DNA of 64,000 bases from Gari tellinella (GCA_922989275.2 OV277857.1:84189321-84253320), one strand, 5' to 3'. Shown: positions 38,201-39,074, counted from the stretch's first letter. Notes: generated by a model from the letters alone, not told the origin. Numbers and translations: made by a program.

Positions 38201-38443
38201 AAAGTAAAGAATTTACTTTGCAGTATAATAAGTGTACTGGTCAACTGTTTATTTCTGTTACAGCTACCTGGCCACTTACAGGTTCGTCTTCAGGCAGTAC
38301 AGAATTGGCAGCCTCCAGTCCCCTCTACAGAACAGACCTGTATAAACTCCAATATTCTGCTGAACTGGCTAAAACGTATTCAGTTCAAACTAGGTCAGAT
38401 AGAAGTCCAGTCGTCAGCTGCCACCCAGTTCTACACTGTGTAG
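2069..38443 (+). CDS. UNC79: UNC79, 3' part of gene (20 exons, introns included in span)
   Basis: UNC79 is a large alpha-solenoid protein that assembles with UNC80 and NALCN at the plasma membrane of excitable cells and is needed for the sodium-leak current. The spliced exons give 967 residues, roughly the C-terminal third of the family's usual length (about 2,600). Recognition rests on recalled similarity to animal UNC79: the CPECNA...ETIGLCIVVL segment, GPKEF..C..HIRLLSW, FWSRVTP-like FWARVTP, SLMEALQECNS and the C-terminus QVEIQSS-like QIEVQSSAATQFY. All 19 internal splice junctions use GT-AG and keep phase, and the frame is open throughout. The first 310 residues are low-complexity and Ser/Glu-rich; the remainder is helical and conserved. 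The 5' two thirds and promoter are off the window. Introns total about 33 kb and are mostly MITEs. Confidence 0.93.
2251..2671. mobile_element. Family D MITE interrupted by a family B MITE
   Basis: The left end is TACAGTAAAACCTCTTTATT; the right end is AGAGGTTTTACTCATACTGTA, with a small CTCAT insertion. The left arm is cut at GTG|TTAA by a B element (2288-2533), after which D resumes with TTAAGTAATATATGG and the hairpin-1 variant. The D element begins 34 bp after the donor of UNC79 exon 1. Confidence 0.8.
2288..2533 (+). mobile_element. Family B MITE nested in D (TTAA target)
   Basis: It runs from TTAACTCCTTCCTCCCTG to TTCAAAGGGTTAA. The centre is hairpin 2 (GACCCTGATCAGAGGGCTCC and its inverse) inside AAACAGTG...CACTGTTT. 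TTAA at both ends is consistent with a piggyBac-type target duplication. Confidence 0.85.
2800..3057 (-). mobile_element. Family B MITE, diverged
   Basis: It is in reverse orientation relative to the copy at 2288. Diverged hairpin 2 is at about 2876-2945, and it ends AGGGGTGAATGAGTTAA. The left TTAA end is degraded. Confidence 0.6.
3180..3434. mobile_element. Family G MITE (hAT-like, 6-bp target duplication)
   Basis: The termini are CAGGGCTGCCATTAG and ATGGCAGCCCTG. The hexamer CAAATA is directly repeated at 3174-3179 and 3435-3440. The interior carries hairpin 1 (TTAAAGCAGGCTGAAAG and its inverse) plus part of the family A left arm (CCTGTTTCTAGTTTTG). It lies 38 bp upstream of UNC79 exon 2. 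Confidence 0.85.
3473..3670 (+). CDS. UNC79: UNC79 exon 2 of window
   Basis: The acceptor is TTCTTACAG and the donor CATG|GTAAG. It encodes residues 50-115: SVKISISDLENIQE followed by a Pro/Ser-rich linker (TPPQSPGGASSGD) and a basic tail. It is phase 1 in and phase 1 out. The sequence looks disordered, which fits a cytosolic linker. Confidence 0.88.
3815..4066 (+). mobile_element. Family B MITE
   Basis: A complete copy with TTAACTCTTTCCTCCCTA at the left, GGGTTCAAAGGGTTAA at the right and hairpin 2 centred near 3953. TTAA is present at both ends. Confidence 0.85.
4085..4330 (-). mobile_element. Family A MITE
   Basis: Orientation is AAATACGCC-end first. It contains TTTATACAG...ATATGAACC, hairpin 1 (4212-4284) and the right end GCTATGGGGTAATGGGTTT. 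The left TTAA has changed to TGCATTACTCCC. A hairpin-1-like remnant from a second element follows at 4330-4412. Confidence 0.75.
4565..4808 (+). mobile_element. Family B MITE, variant B'
   Basis: The ends are TTAACTCTTTCAACACC and GTGTTGAAAGAGTTAA, different from standard B, but the centre is the same hairpin 2 (CAGAGGGCTCCTATAGGAGC). Confidence 0.82.
4916..6560. mobile_element. Element with CACTAAGGGGTGAAATTGG inverted ends and internal ~470-bp repeats
   Basis: AAGTTCACTAAGGGGTGAAA near 4918 is inverted as TTTCACCCCTTAGTGAACTT near 6538. The inverse end also occurs internally near 5557 and 6028, so the element is built of repeated units containing GTTGCTATGGCAACA and TTGTATTGGTTACCATAG. Terminal CACTA is suggestive of the CACTA class, but no transposase reading frame or 3-bp duplication is visible, so the class is uncertain. 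Near 5149 and 5226 a ~20-bp inverted pair (TGAGCACAGTCGTCGAC and its inverse) forms a hairpin. Confidence 0.6.
6605..9918. mobile_element. 3.3-kb hAT-like composite element
   Basis: The termini CAGGGGCGTGTCTGG (6605) and CCAGACACGCCCCTG (9904-9918) are perfect inverses, flanked by GTTGG at 6600-6604 and 9919-9923. No intact transposase is present. Inside are a ~120-bp inverted repeat near 6700-6830, a second possible hAT start (CAGGGTGTCCACAATTT) near 6929, two ~210-bp related units (ATGGTCTCTGGTGC near 7380 and 7593), and the GACCTTGACC array at 7930-9780. It occupies much of the 7-kb intron between UNC79 exons 2 and 3. Confidence 0.72.
7930..9780. repeat. GACCTTGACC tandem-array element with GCCCCC/GGGGGC ends
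   Basis: A unit of about 290-300 bp is repeated about 4 times from 8180 to 9480. Each contains CTTGGCTATAACTTTTGC, CAAGACCTTTCCAACCAT and GTGACCTTGACCTTTGACC. The left flank has TTTTATGCCCCCAGAATC with a small hairpin and a GTCCGTCTGTC tract; the right side has GGCTGGGGGCATTTGTG. Short reading frames here are by-products of the repeat. The element is a nested passenger of the hAT-like composite. Confidence 0.7.
10040..10290 (+). mobile_element. Deu-domain type SINE (probable)
   Basis: A tRNA-like head has a possible A box (TGGCAACGCGC) and B box (GAGTTCAATCTCC). It is followed by CAGATGAGACTTTATAAACC and GAGATCC, which resemble the conserved central domain of Deu-SINEs (known from many deuterostomes and molluscs). 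The 3' end is not clear. Confidence 0.5.
10388..10594 (+). mobile_element. Family A MITE, core partly deleted
   Basis: It begins CCCTTTACCACATAGCCTG and continues through a shortened hairpin 1 (10435-10480), TTCATGACTGTATAAATTG and GGAGAAATAAATGCATAAAA, and ends GAGTATTTATGG. The final TTAA is missing. Confidence 0.7.
10689..10792 (+). CDS. UNC79: UNC79 exon 3 of window
   Basis: The acceptor is CATTACACAG and the donor AACAG|GTAAAC. It encodes residues 116-150: a basic stretch (RRYKQKKQPRK) then an acidic one (DNETEDSSDQQSEKQ). It joins exon 2 in phase and ends at a codon boundary. It looks disordered. The preceding intron is 7 kb; an additional phase-neutral exon there cannot be excluded. 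Confidence 0.85.
10938..11083 (+). CDS. UNC79: UNC79 exon 4 of window
   Basis: The acceptor is GTGTTTCAG. Two donors are possible (TCGG|GTAACG and ATCAG|GTCAGC). The second is chosen because only it restores an Arg codon with exon 5. It encodes residues 151-198, with an acidic helical segment (MKMEEQLQEFEQHLEGKQ) that could form a coiled coil. Confidence 0.85.
11325..11495 (+). mobile_element. Family A MITE, 5' truncated
   Basis: It retains half of hairpin 1 (GCGCATTCTGCTTTACTTTC), CATTCATGACTCTATAAAA and the right end GTATGGGGTAATGAGTTAA. It is followed within 10 bp by a family C copy. Confidence 0.75.
11503..11716 (-). mobile_element. Family C MITE, complete
   Basis: 214 bp from TTAACCCTTAGCCCGCC to GGCAGGCTAAGGGTTAA, in reverse orientation relative to the three other copies. 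Hairpin 3 (GGATGAGACGCCGAGTTACT and its inverse) is near perfect. It is nearly identical to 34847-35060, 41544-41757 and 53457-53669. It ends 38 bp before UNC79 exon 5. Confidence 0.9.
11755..11936 (+). CDS. UNC79: UNC79 exon 5 of window
   Basis: The acceptor is CTGTGTAG and the donor AAAG|GTACAC. It encodes residues 199-259: RMSSNQTDASSSKDGTGTT then a Ser/Glu/Asp-rich linker (EDIESAEDSEKTQTTSDAES). It is probably disordered and phosphorylatable. Phase 2 in, phase 1 out. Confidence 0.87.
12062..12373 (-). mobile_element. Family B MITE with duplicated hairpin half
   Basis: It runs from TTAATCCTTTGAACCTTAG to CAGGGAGGAAAGGGTTAA. The segment CAGATCAGAGGGC...GGAGCCCTCTGATCAGGGT is present twice in tandem (about 12162-12215 and 12222-12268). 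A partial hairpin-1 element lies just upstream (11990-12065). Confidence 0.78.
12374..12861. other. Intron sequence, nothing recognised
   Basis: AT-rich single-copy-looking sequence. No repeat family, reading frame or splice-consistent exon is seen before the acceptor of UNC79 exon 6. Confidence 0.5.
12862..13015 (+). CDS. UNC79: UNC79 exon 6 of window
   Basis: The acceptor is TTTGTTCCAG and the donor ACAAG|GTATGG. It encodes residues 260-310: a basic segment (RSSRSKAGIKPNFRQRKSRK) followed by TGLSTIELQKRFPELVTD, which looks like the start of a conserved helical region. Phase 1 in, phase 2 out. Confidence 0.87.
13064..13315 (-). mobile_element. Family A MITE, complete
   Basis: 252 bp from TTAACCCATTACCCCATG to TATAGGGTAATGGGTTAA, with near-perfect hairpin 1 (AATGCGCCTTAAGGCGCATT). 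It is a useful reference copy for the family. Confidence 0.9.
13505..13889. mobile_element. Family H MITE, complete (TA type)
   Basis: It starts TACAGTGCTCCCTCTCTA and ends GGGAGGGAACACTGTA, with inverted ends. The centre is a hairpin 3-like palindrome (AAACAGCTTGAATCCAGATC and its inverse, 13608-13670), then GCAGACGACAATTTTAAGC, which also resembles the family C right arm. Confidence 0.82.
13979..14212 (+). CDS. UNC79: UNC79 exon 7 of window
   Basis: The acceptor is GTTTTATTTCAG and the donor GCAAG|GTCAGC. It encodes residues 311-388. The N-terminal part is basic; the rest contains a CPEC motif and the strongly conserved ETIGLCIVVLATYIHREPSL segment. This is one of the clearest UNC79 signatures in the window. 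Confidence 0.93.
14230..14546 (+). mobile_element. Family B' MITE with a 64-bp retroposed insert
   Basis: The ends are TTAACCCCTTCAACCATAC and GGGTTGAAAGAGTTTA, with hairpin 2 at 14357-14420. The hairpin stem is preceded by a 64-bp insertion (14293-14356) flanked by a perfect 10-bp repeat, AAACAGTGTA. The insert begins with a GTT run and ends GATGCGTCATCCC. The element begins 17 bp after the exon 7 donor. Confidence 0.78.
14571..14815 (+). mobile_element. Family A MITE, diverged
   Basis: It runs from TTAACCCTTTTACTCCATG to TATTGATAGGTTAA, with hairpin 1 degraded on its left arm (AGAGCAGGCGGTAAGTAAAG). A further right-end-like remnant (GAGGCATAAAAAGGTG...GTAAAGGGTTAA) lies at 14878-14921. Confidence 0.75.
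15000..15207. mobile_element. Family D MITE, complete (208 bp)
   Basis: It starts TACAGTAAAACCCCTCTATT and ends GAGAGGTTTTACTGTA. The hairpin ACAGTAAAACAGAAAGCTCC and its inverse are bounded by TTAA on both sides (15070 and 15134). It is uninterrupted and so serves as the reference D copy. It ends 34 bp before UNC79 exon 8. Confidence 0.9.
15242..15396 (+). CDS. UNC79: UNC79 exon 8 of window
   Basis: The acceptor is GTAACTACAG and the donor TGAAG|GTACGA. It encodes residues 389-440, with SSSPYTWQTETNVMVPGN and SISRQFLRCSLHQLAPNGIF, both conserved-looking. An internal GTAACA could be an alternative donor but would break phase with exon 9. Confidence 0.9.
15611..15861 (+). mobile_element. Family B MITE, complete
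   Basis: It runs from TTAACTCTTTCCTCCCTG to GGTTCAATGGGTTAA with hairpin 2. Its right TTAA is also the left TTAA of the next element, a family A copy. Confidence 0.87.
15858..16108 (+). mobile_element. Family A MITE, complete
   Basis: It runs from TTAACACATACCCCGTAG to CATGGGGTAATGGGTTAA. Hairpin 1 is well preserved. It shares a single TTAA with the preceding B element. A further hairpin-1-like remnant (AGTAAAGCAGAAATCTTC) follows at 16112-16215. Confidence 0.87.
16344..16429 (+). CDS. UNC79: UNC79 exon 9 of window
   Basis: The acceptor is GCGTACAG and the donor CTTGAG|GTAGGC. It encodes residues 441-469, DSQFLKTMAASLVDFNELPC followed by HSAVHHLLE. It is short and well conserved in character. 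Phase 1 in, phase 0 out. Confidence 0.9.
16849..17088 (+). CDS. UNC79: UNC79 exon 10 of window
   Basis: The acceptor is CTATTTTAG and the donor GCTAAG|GTAACA. It encodes residues 470-549 as exactly 80 codons of helical solenoid sequence, including LDNLATYMNCISLESSPAMW and FDVFFRRLTEIL. The intron upstream (16430-16848) contains an inverted repeat near 16640-16710 (CATATCCTTATTT and its inverse). Confidence 0.92.
17195..17446 (-). mobile_element. Family A MITE, complete
   Basis: It runs from TTAACCCTTTCCCCCATAG to TTATGAGGTAAAGGGTTAA, with a near-perfect hairpin 1 (GAATGTGCCTTAAGGCACAT). Confidence 0.88.
17459..18200 (+). repeat. 107-bp tandem satellite, 7 copies
   Basis: Units start TAATGCAGAAAGCTGCTC at 17459, 17564, 17671, 17778, 17885, 17992 and 18099. 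The unit contains GCATCTAGCAGTACATGTAA and TTCTATATTTAGTGACTAC. Copies are nearly identical; the first and last are the most diverged. The junction alternates GCATTAAA/GCATTCAA over the first five units, suggesting a 214-bp dimer was duplicated. The last copy ends about 12 bp before the splice acceptor of exon 11. Confidence 0.93.
18213..18323 (+). CDS. UNC79: UNC79 exon 11 of window
   Basis: The acceptor is TTGTTTGCAG and the donor GCAGG|GTAAGA. It encodes residues 550-586, beginning HILEPFSKLLSIAVTAC, a segment recognisable in animal UNC79. The pyrimidine tract is formed by the short non-repeat spacer after the 107-bp array. Phase 0 both sides. Confidence 0.92.
18537..18788 (+). mobile_element. 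Family A MITE, complete
   Basis: It runs from TTAACACTTTACCCCATAG to TATGGAATAATGGGTTAA. Hairpin 1 is moderately diverged (AATGCTCTTTAAGAACATTC). Confidence 0.85.
18976..19122. repeat. Foldback element, ~50-bp arms
   Basis: GTGTGTTCAGTCGTGAATTT at about 18996 is inverted at about 19089, and the arms continue through CTCGTTGGATAAAATCATAT to a short loop (GCGAGCCTTGGCGAGC). A similar GAGCC...GGCGAG loop occurs in the foldback at 37636-37782. The right flank to about 19713 is AT-rich sequence with no identified family. Confidence 0.8.
19714..19935 (-). mobile_element. Family A MITE, left end lost
   Basis: It contains CCTTTTTATGGCTCTAATTT, diverged hairpin 1 and the right end ACAGGCTGTGGGTTAA. 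It is older than most copies. Confidence 0.7.
20072..20176 (+). CDS. UNC79: UNC79 exon 12 of window
   Basis: The acceptor is TTTTTACAG and the donor GTTCAG|GTAATA. It encodes residues 587-621, beginning DRDKLYLTRTVIFQLVQALK. This is a good match in character to the conserved UNC79 C-terminal solenoid. Phase 0 both sides. Confidence 0.92.
20211..20451. mobile_element. Family G MITE
   Basis: The ends are CAGGGCTGCCATAAGTTG and ATGGTAGCCCTG. It carries the family A left arm (CACATAGCCTGTTTCTAG) plus hairpin 1. The flanks are a diverged ~40-bp direct repeat (GGTATGAACACTCTA on both sides), so it probably inserted into a tandem duplication. It starts 34 bp after the exon 12 donor. Confidence 0.8.
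20508..21203. mobile_element. D-like MITE split by a TTAA-type element (K)
   Basis: The left end is TACTGTAAACCCTCTATAAA; the right end is GGTTTAGAGAGGTTTCACTG TA. The centre has a diverged GACAGAAAGCTCC hairpin (21045-21115). It is interrupted at TTAA by element K. Confidence 0.65.
20577..21033. mobile_element. TTAA-type element K nested in a D-like MITE
   Basis: TTAAAGGAAAATGGACAGCT at the left and AGCTGTCCATTTCCCTTTAA at the right are perfect inverted ends with TTAA at both sides. The interior (about 420 bp) has no reading frame. Only one copy is seen in the window. Confidence 0.8.
21204..21843. other. Intron sequence with degraded hairpin-1 traces
   Basis: A weak D/A-like hairpin remnant (GAGAAAGCTCCAACAGGGGT) lies near 21330-21380. 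The rest is AT-rich with no recognised feature. Confidence 0.4.
21844..22023 (+). CDS. UNC79: UNC79 exon 13 of window
   Basis: The acceptor is TATTTCAG and the donor GTAAAG|GTTAAT. It encodes residues 622-681 as 60 codons, including VVLDAGGTIGSSN and ECLRQYLSDCVEFVSDLHTI, conserved UNC79 features. Phase 0 both sides. Confidence 0.93.
22105..22307. mobile_element. Family G MITE with 6-bp target duplication
   Basis: The ends are CAGGGCTGCCATAAGTTG and TTGCAGCCCTA. The hexamer TTTTAC repeats at 22099-22104 and 22308-22313. It holds hairpin 1 (AATGCGCCTTAAAGCGCATT) with a shorter left arm than the other G copies. Confidence 0.85.
22499..22826. mobile_element. Rearranged family A MITE (mixed orientation)
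   Basis: A left arm in + orientation (CTTATAGCCTTTTTCTAG) is joined to a middle in - orientation (CACTGAAGAAAATAGATCC, TACAGCCATGAATATG) and then a + right end (GTATCTATGCAGTAATGGGTTAA). It is probably a recombinant of two copies. Confidence 0.65.
22827..23296. repeat. Diverged inverted repeat of GAGTCTGAG/CTCAGACTC type
   Basis: Segments such as GATCTCAGACTCAACCTAAA (23040) and CTCAGACTCAACCTACACTC (23193) repeat, and TTGAGCCTAGGCTCAAATCT near 23147 is palindromic. It looks like an old foldback element within the intron. Its ends are not defined. Confidence 0.5.
23297..23472 (+). CDS. UNC79: UNC79 exon 14 of window
   Basis: The acceptor is TTTCTGCAG and the donor CAAGG|GTGAGT. It encodes residues 682-739, with GIAQYVALEITRGNGRDNRY and the ARYLPWLYHPPS motif, a highly recognisable UNC79 segment. 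Phase 0 in, phase 2 out. Confidence 0.95.
24011..24506 (+). mobile_element. Family A MITE interrupted by a B MITE
   Basis: It runs from TTAACCCATTACCCCATAG to GGGGTAATCGGTTAA. The element is cut exactly at the TTAA that closes hairpin 1 and resumes with GCTATCATGTGATAGAATAT. Removing the B insert restores a normal A element of about 250 bp. Confidence 0.88.
24126..24374 (+). mobile_element. Family B MITE nested in A
   Basis: It runs from TTAACTCTTTCCTCCCTG to GGTTCAAAGGGTTAA, with hairpin 2. The host TTAA is present at both junctions, which is direct evidence that B targets and duplicates TTAA. Confidence 0.9.
24659..24848 (+). CDS. UNC79: UNC79 exon 15 of window
   Basis: The acceptor is ATTGTTTCAG and the donor CCAAG|GTGAGT. 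It encodes residues 740-803, with PKEFTDCIGHIRLLSWVLIG and a Cys pair (ACITCMPIPLD), ending GFAEQSK. It is conserved in character in UNC79. Phase 2 in, phase 0 out. Confidence 0.94.
24958..25199 (-). mobile_element. Family A MITE, complete
   Basis: It runs from TTAACCCATTACCCCATAA to TATGGGGTAATGGGTTAA. Hairpin 1 has a GAATGTGCCTTAAGGCACAT tip. Confidence 0.9.
25353..25403 (+). CDS. UNC79: UNC79 exon 16 of window (51 bp)
   Basis: The acceptor is TTTATTTCAG and the donor TGCCAG|GTAAGT, a consensus donor. It encodes residues 804-820: SSVLNMSSLFHAFFLCQ. It is very short but phase 0 on both sides and fills the expected gap in UNC79. Confidence 0.92.
25590..25735. repeat. Hairpin 3-like palindrome
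   Basis: AAACAGTTTGGATCCTGATC and its inverse span 25634-25701 around a GATGCCGCATAATGAGGCAT tip. Clear terminal repeats for a host element were not identified. Confidence 0.6.
25774..26027 (-). mobile_element. Family A MITE, complete
   Basis: It runs from TTAACCCTTTACCCCATAA to TATGGGGTAATGGTTTAA, with well-preserved hairpin 1. Confidence 0.87.
26028..26629. other. Intron sequence, nothing recognised
   Basis: AT-rich and apparently single-copy; no exon, RNA gene or repeat family is seen. Confidence 0.5.
26630..26770 (+). CDS. UNC79: UNC79 exon 17 of window
   Basis: The acceptor is TTCTGTCAG and the donor AAGTG|GTGAGT. It encodes residues 821-867, LWTMYCESTGAQ then FWARVTPGILQLLSHSKV, a strong UNC79 signature. 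Phase 0 both sides. It is followed by a 9.8-kb intron. Confidence 0.94.
26846..27138. mobile_element. Family D MITE with a 91-bp tandem duplication
   Basis: It starts TACAGTAGAACTCCTCTATT; the right end is decayed (ATAGACGGGTTGTACTTT). The 91 bp at 26860-26950, from TCTATTATGACCACGACATG to AAGCTCTTGC, is repeated directly and without visible change at 26951-27041. Confidence 0.78.
27140..27780 (+). repeat. Degenerate ~35-40 bp tandem repeat
   Basis: A motif like AGTGGGTCTCATACTTGTAT followed by AATTACA recurs about 15 times in diverged form. The array is interrupted by a family F MITE and ends at a family A MITE. Confidence 0.65.
27531..27715. mobile_element. Family F MITE (hAT-like)
   Basis: The ends are TAGGACTCCAGATAAAG and CTTATCTGGAGTTCTA. 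The central palindrome is GTGTCACTACTCATTAGAAT with its inverse around CGTCTCTTTGAGAC. The target duplication is unclear because it sits in a tandem repeat. Confidence 0.75.
27781..28031 (+). mobile_element. Family A MITE, complete
   Basis: It runs from TTAACCTATTACCTCATGG to TATGGGGTAATGGGTTAA, with hairpin 1 tip AATGCGCCTTAGGGCGCATT. Confidence 0.88.
28600..29060. repeat. ~170-bp tandem units, 2.5 copies
   Basis: Preceded by GTCCGTCTGTCTGTCCGTC. Units contain GTCTTGCACAGG, TCATAACTCTTGCATCAATA and GTGAGAGTTATTCCCC. It resembles internal arrays of the pearl-like elements elsewhere in the window but lacks their hairpin ends. A 121-codon frame at 29070-29435 has low-complexity composition and no similarity I recognise. 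Confidence 0.55.
29563..29812 (-). mobile_element. Family B MITE, complete
   Basis: It runs from TTAACCCTTTGAACCCTAG to GGAGGAAAGAGTTAG, with hairpin 2 near 29650-29710. A second partial hairpin-2 core follows at 29848-29900. Confidence 0.85.
29902..30152 (+). mobile_element. Family A MITE, complete
   Basis: It runs from TTAACCCTTTCCCACATAG to TATGGGGGAAAGGGTTAA; hairpin 1 is intact. Confidence 0.88.
30228..30479 (+). mobile_element. Family A MITE nested in D
   Basis: It runs from TTAACCCTTTAACCCATAG to TATAAGGGAAAGGGTTAA, with hairpin 1 tip ATGTGCCCTAGGGCACAT. It shares its right TTAA with the following B element. Confidence 0.88.
30476..30727 (+). mobile_element. Family B MITE nested in D
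   Basis: It runs from TTAACTCTTTCCTCCCTG to GGTTCAAAGGGTTAA, with hairpin 2. It abuts the preceding A copy through one shared TTAA. Confidence 0.88.
30784..31020 (-). mobile_element. Family A MITE nested in D, diverged
   Basis: It runs from TTAACACTTTACTCCATTT to TTTGGAGTAAAAGGTTTTTAA. Hairpin 1 is partly decayed, so this is the older insertion at this site. Confidence 0.78.
31017..31268 (-). mobile_element. Family A MITE nested in D
   Basis: It runs from TTAACCCATTACCCCTTAA to TATAGGGTAATGGGTTAA, with good hairpin 1. It shares its left TTAA with the preceding copy. Confidence 0.87.
31326..31800. other. Intron sequence, nothing recognised
   Basis: AT-rich with no family identified. A decayed hairpin 3-like palindrome (AAACAGTTTGGATCCAGATC) follows at 31812-31872. 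Confidence 0.45.
31999..32087 (+). mobile_element. Family A MITE, right end only
   Basis: It has GTCATGACTGTATAAATTAA through TTATGGGGGAATGGGTTAA. The left half and hairpin are missing. Confidence 0.7.
32155..32396 (+). mobile_element. Family A MITE with shortened hairpin
   Basis: It runs from TTAACCCTTTACCTCATAG to TATGGAGTAGAAGGTTAA. The left stem of hairpin 1 is partly deleted (GGAAGTAAACCTTAAGGCAC). Confidence 0.8.
32663..32923 (+). mobile_element. Family A MITE
   Basis: It starts TAACCCTTTACCGCATAG and ends TTGGAGTAATGGGTTAA. Hairpin 1 has a small duplication (GATTGAAAGATTGAAAGTAA) in its left arm. Confidence 0.83.
33481..33734 (-). mobile_element. Family A MITE, diverged
   Basis: It runs from TTAAACCATAACCCCATAA to ATGGAGCAAAGGGGTTAA. 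Upstream, 33089-33430 contains degraded TTAA-type and hairpin-1 traces. Confidence 0.78.
33735..34586. other. Intron sequence, nothing recognised
   Basis: About 850 bp of AT-rich sequence. A short direct repeat (GGTCATGGTCCAGTACAA / ATGGCCCAGTACAACACA) is at 34240-34285. An 89-codon minus-strand frame here has no features supporting a gene. Confidence 0.45.
34587..34850 (+). mobile_element. Family B MITE, diverged
   Basis: It runs from TTAATCCATTCACCCCTGA to GGGTTCAATGTATTAA with a decayed hairpin 2. It shares its right TTAA with the adjoining family C copy. Confidence 0.75.
34847..35060 (+). mobile_element. Family C MITE, complete
   Basis: 214 bp from TTAACCCTTAGCCTGCCAC to GGCGGGCTAAGGGTTAA. 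Hairpin 3 is perfect over the tip GACGCCGAGTAACTCGGCGT. It is almost identical to 41544-41757 and 53457-53669. Confidence 0.92.
35137..35345. mobile_element. Family D MITE, complete
   Basis: It runs from TACAGTAAAACCTCGCTATT to AGCGAGGTTTTACTGTA; hairpin-1 variant GAAAGCTCCTATAGGAGCTT. The ends are perfect inverses over about 18 bp. Confidence 0.9.
35438..35692 (-). mobile_element. Family B' MITE
   Basis: It runs from TTAACTCTTTCAACACGAAG to GGTGTTGAAAGAGATAA, with hairpin 2 (CAGAGGGCTCCTATTGGAGC). Confidence 0.82.
35814..36056 (+). mobile_element. Family A MITE, half hairpin lost
   Basis: It runs from TTAACCCCTCACTCCATAG to ATTGAGTAAAGGATTGAA. Only the left hairpin arm remains (AAGTAAAGCAGAATGAGCC). 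Confidence 0.72.
36214..36465 (+). mobile_element. Family A MITE
   Basis: It starts TTAGCCCATTGTCCCATAG and ends TATGGGGTAATGGGTTAA; hairpin 1 is nearly perfect. It ends 83 bp before UNC79 exon 18. Confidence 0.87.
36549..36626 (+). CDS. UNC79: UNC79 exon 18 of window
   Basis: The acceptor is GTATTTCAG and the donor TCAAAG|GTGAGC. It encodes residues 868-893: LAEMVNLHFL then SLMEALQECNSSVLSK, a strong UNC79 signature. Phase 0 both sides. Confidence 0.94.
36674..36983. mobile_element. Two partial family A MITEs
   Basis: A + copy with a deleted left hairpin arm (36674-36874, ending GGGGGAAAGGTTAA) abuts a - fragment with hairpin 1 (36875-36982, ending GAGTAAAGAGTTAA). Confidence 0.65.
37079..37123 (+). 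CDS. UNC79: UNC79 exon 19 of window (45 bp)
   Basis: The acceptor is CTATTTCAG and the donor GGACAG|GTAATT. It encodes residues 894-908, LFPMWTSILYAYHGQ. Phase 0 both sides, and it fills the expected gap before the C-terminus. Confidence 0.91.
37124..37630. other. Intron sequence, nothing definite
   Basis: A weak trace of a family B arm (GTTGAATTGTCCATATGAAG, TCAGGAGTGATTGAGTTAA) is seen at 37565-37610. The rest is unassigned. Confidence 0.4.
37636..37782. repeat. Foldback element, ~60-bp arms
   Basis: GCAGTTTCTTCACAGTGTAC (37639) is inverted at about 37755, with arms continuing through GGATTTCTTCCCGG and a CCCGAGCCGTTAGGCGAGGG loop. It is architecturally like the foldback at 18976-19122. 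Confidence 0.8.
37783..38231. mobile_element. Element with TATTATACTGCAAAG inverted ends
   Basis: TTATTATACTGCAAAGTT at 37781 is inverted as ACTTTGCAGTATAATAA at 38215. The interior contains TCTGCAAAGC, AGCCAATGAAAACAGCTG and CAGGGTACATGG motifs but no credible gene. Together with the adjacent foldback it probably forms one element. It ends about 32 bp upstream of the last UNC79 exon. Confidence 0.6.
38264..38443 (+). CDS. UNC79: UNC79 terminal exon with stop codon
   Basis: The acceptor is TTTCTGTTACAG; the stop is TAG at 38441-38443. It encodes residues 909-967, with LPGHLQVRLQAVQNW and the C-terminal LGQIEVQSSAATQFYTV, which closely follows the family C-terminus. No canonical AATAAA is seen on the + strand in the next several hundred bases, so the poly(A) site is not located. 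Confidence 0.95.
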   Translation, partial: LPGHLQVRLQAVQNWQPPVPSTEQTCINSNILLNWLKRIQFKLGQIEVQSSAATQFYTV

Positions 38444-38534
38444 ACAGCCAACATCGTATACACTCTTGTTACTATGGAAACATTCTGGATGATTCTGCTG
38501 ACTTTGTTAATCCACTGCTCCATAGATACACATT

Positions 38535-38780
38535 TTAACGCATTACTCCATAGATACACATTTTAACCCATTTAATTCCAAAATTCCACAAATATTTCCA
38601 ATTTATACAGTCATGAATATGTATCATAAGAAATATTTTCTATATTCTTAGATGGTAGCTTAAAGAAGGTTGAAAGTAAAGCAGAATGGGAGGTTAAGGT
38701 GCATTCTGCTTTACTTTCAACCTGCTTTAAGTGGTCACCTGTCTTCAAAACTAGAGATAGGCTATGGGGTAAAGGGTTAA
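38535..38780 (-). mobile_element. Family A MITE in the UNC79 3' region
   Basis: It runs from TTAACGCATTACTCCATAG to TATGGGGTAAAGGGTTAA; a duplicated left end (CATAGATACACATTTTAA appears twice) is present. It separates the true terminal exon from its decayed duplicate. Confidence 0.82.
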
Positions 38781-38930
38781 AATGCATTAAGTTCAAGCTG
38801 GGTCAGAGATATGTCCAGACTTCAGCTGCCACTCAGTCAAGTTCTTCACTGTGTTGACAACCAATGACATAGCACTGTTTAGTAGCTCGATCATACATAA
38901 CAACATTTTCTTGTTATAATGGAAATATGG
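38781..38930 (+). pseudogene. UNC79: Decayed duplicate of the UNC79 terminal exon and 3' flank
   Basis: Compared with 38374-38500, the segment keeps AAGTTCAAGCTGGGTCAGAG, ATGTCCAGACTTCAGCTGCC, ACTCAG and TTCACTGTGT, then GACAACCAATGACAT (true copy: GACAGCCAACATCGT) and CTTGTTATAATGGAAA (true copy: CTTGTTACTATGGAAA). It has a small insertion (TCAAG) and a shifted frame, and the position matching the true TAG stop reads TTG. There is no acceptor site, so it is a non-coding partial tandem duplicate of about 0.4 kb spacing. Confidence 0.8.
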
Positions 38931-39074
38931 AGTAGGATACACAGATATACTTTTACTGAGTTTTAAATTTCTCTGATTTAAGATCATTTTGTTTTGAGAA
39001 GAAATGCTCTACAGAAACAATGCAAATAGATACCGTTCTCTTCAATGCATTTGCATGTTTTCGTATTAACCATA

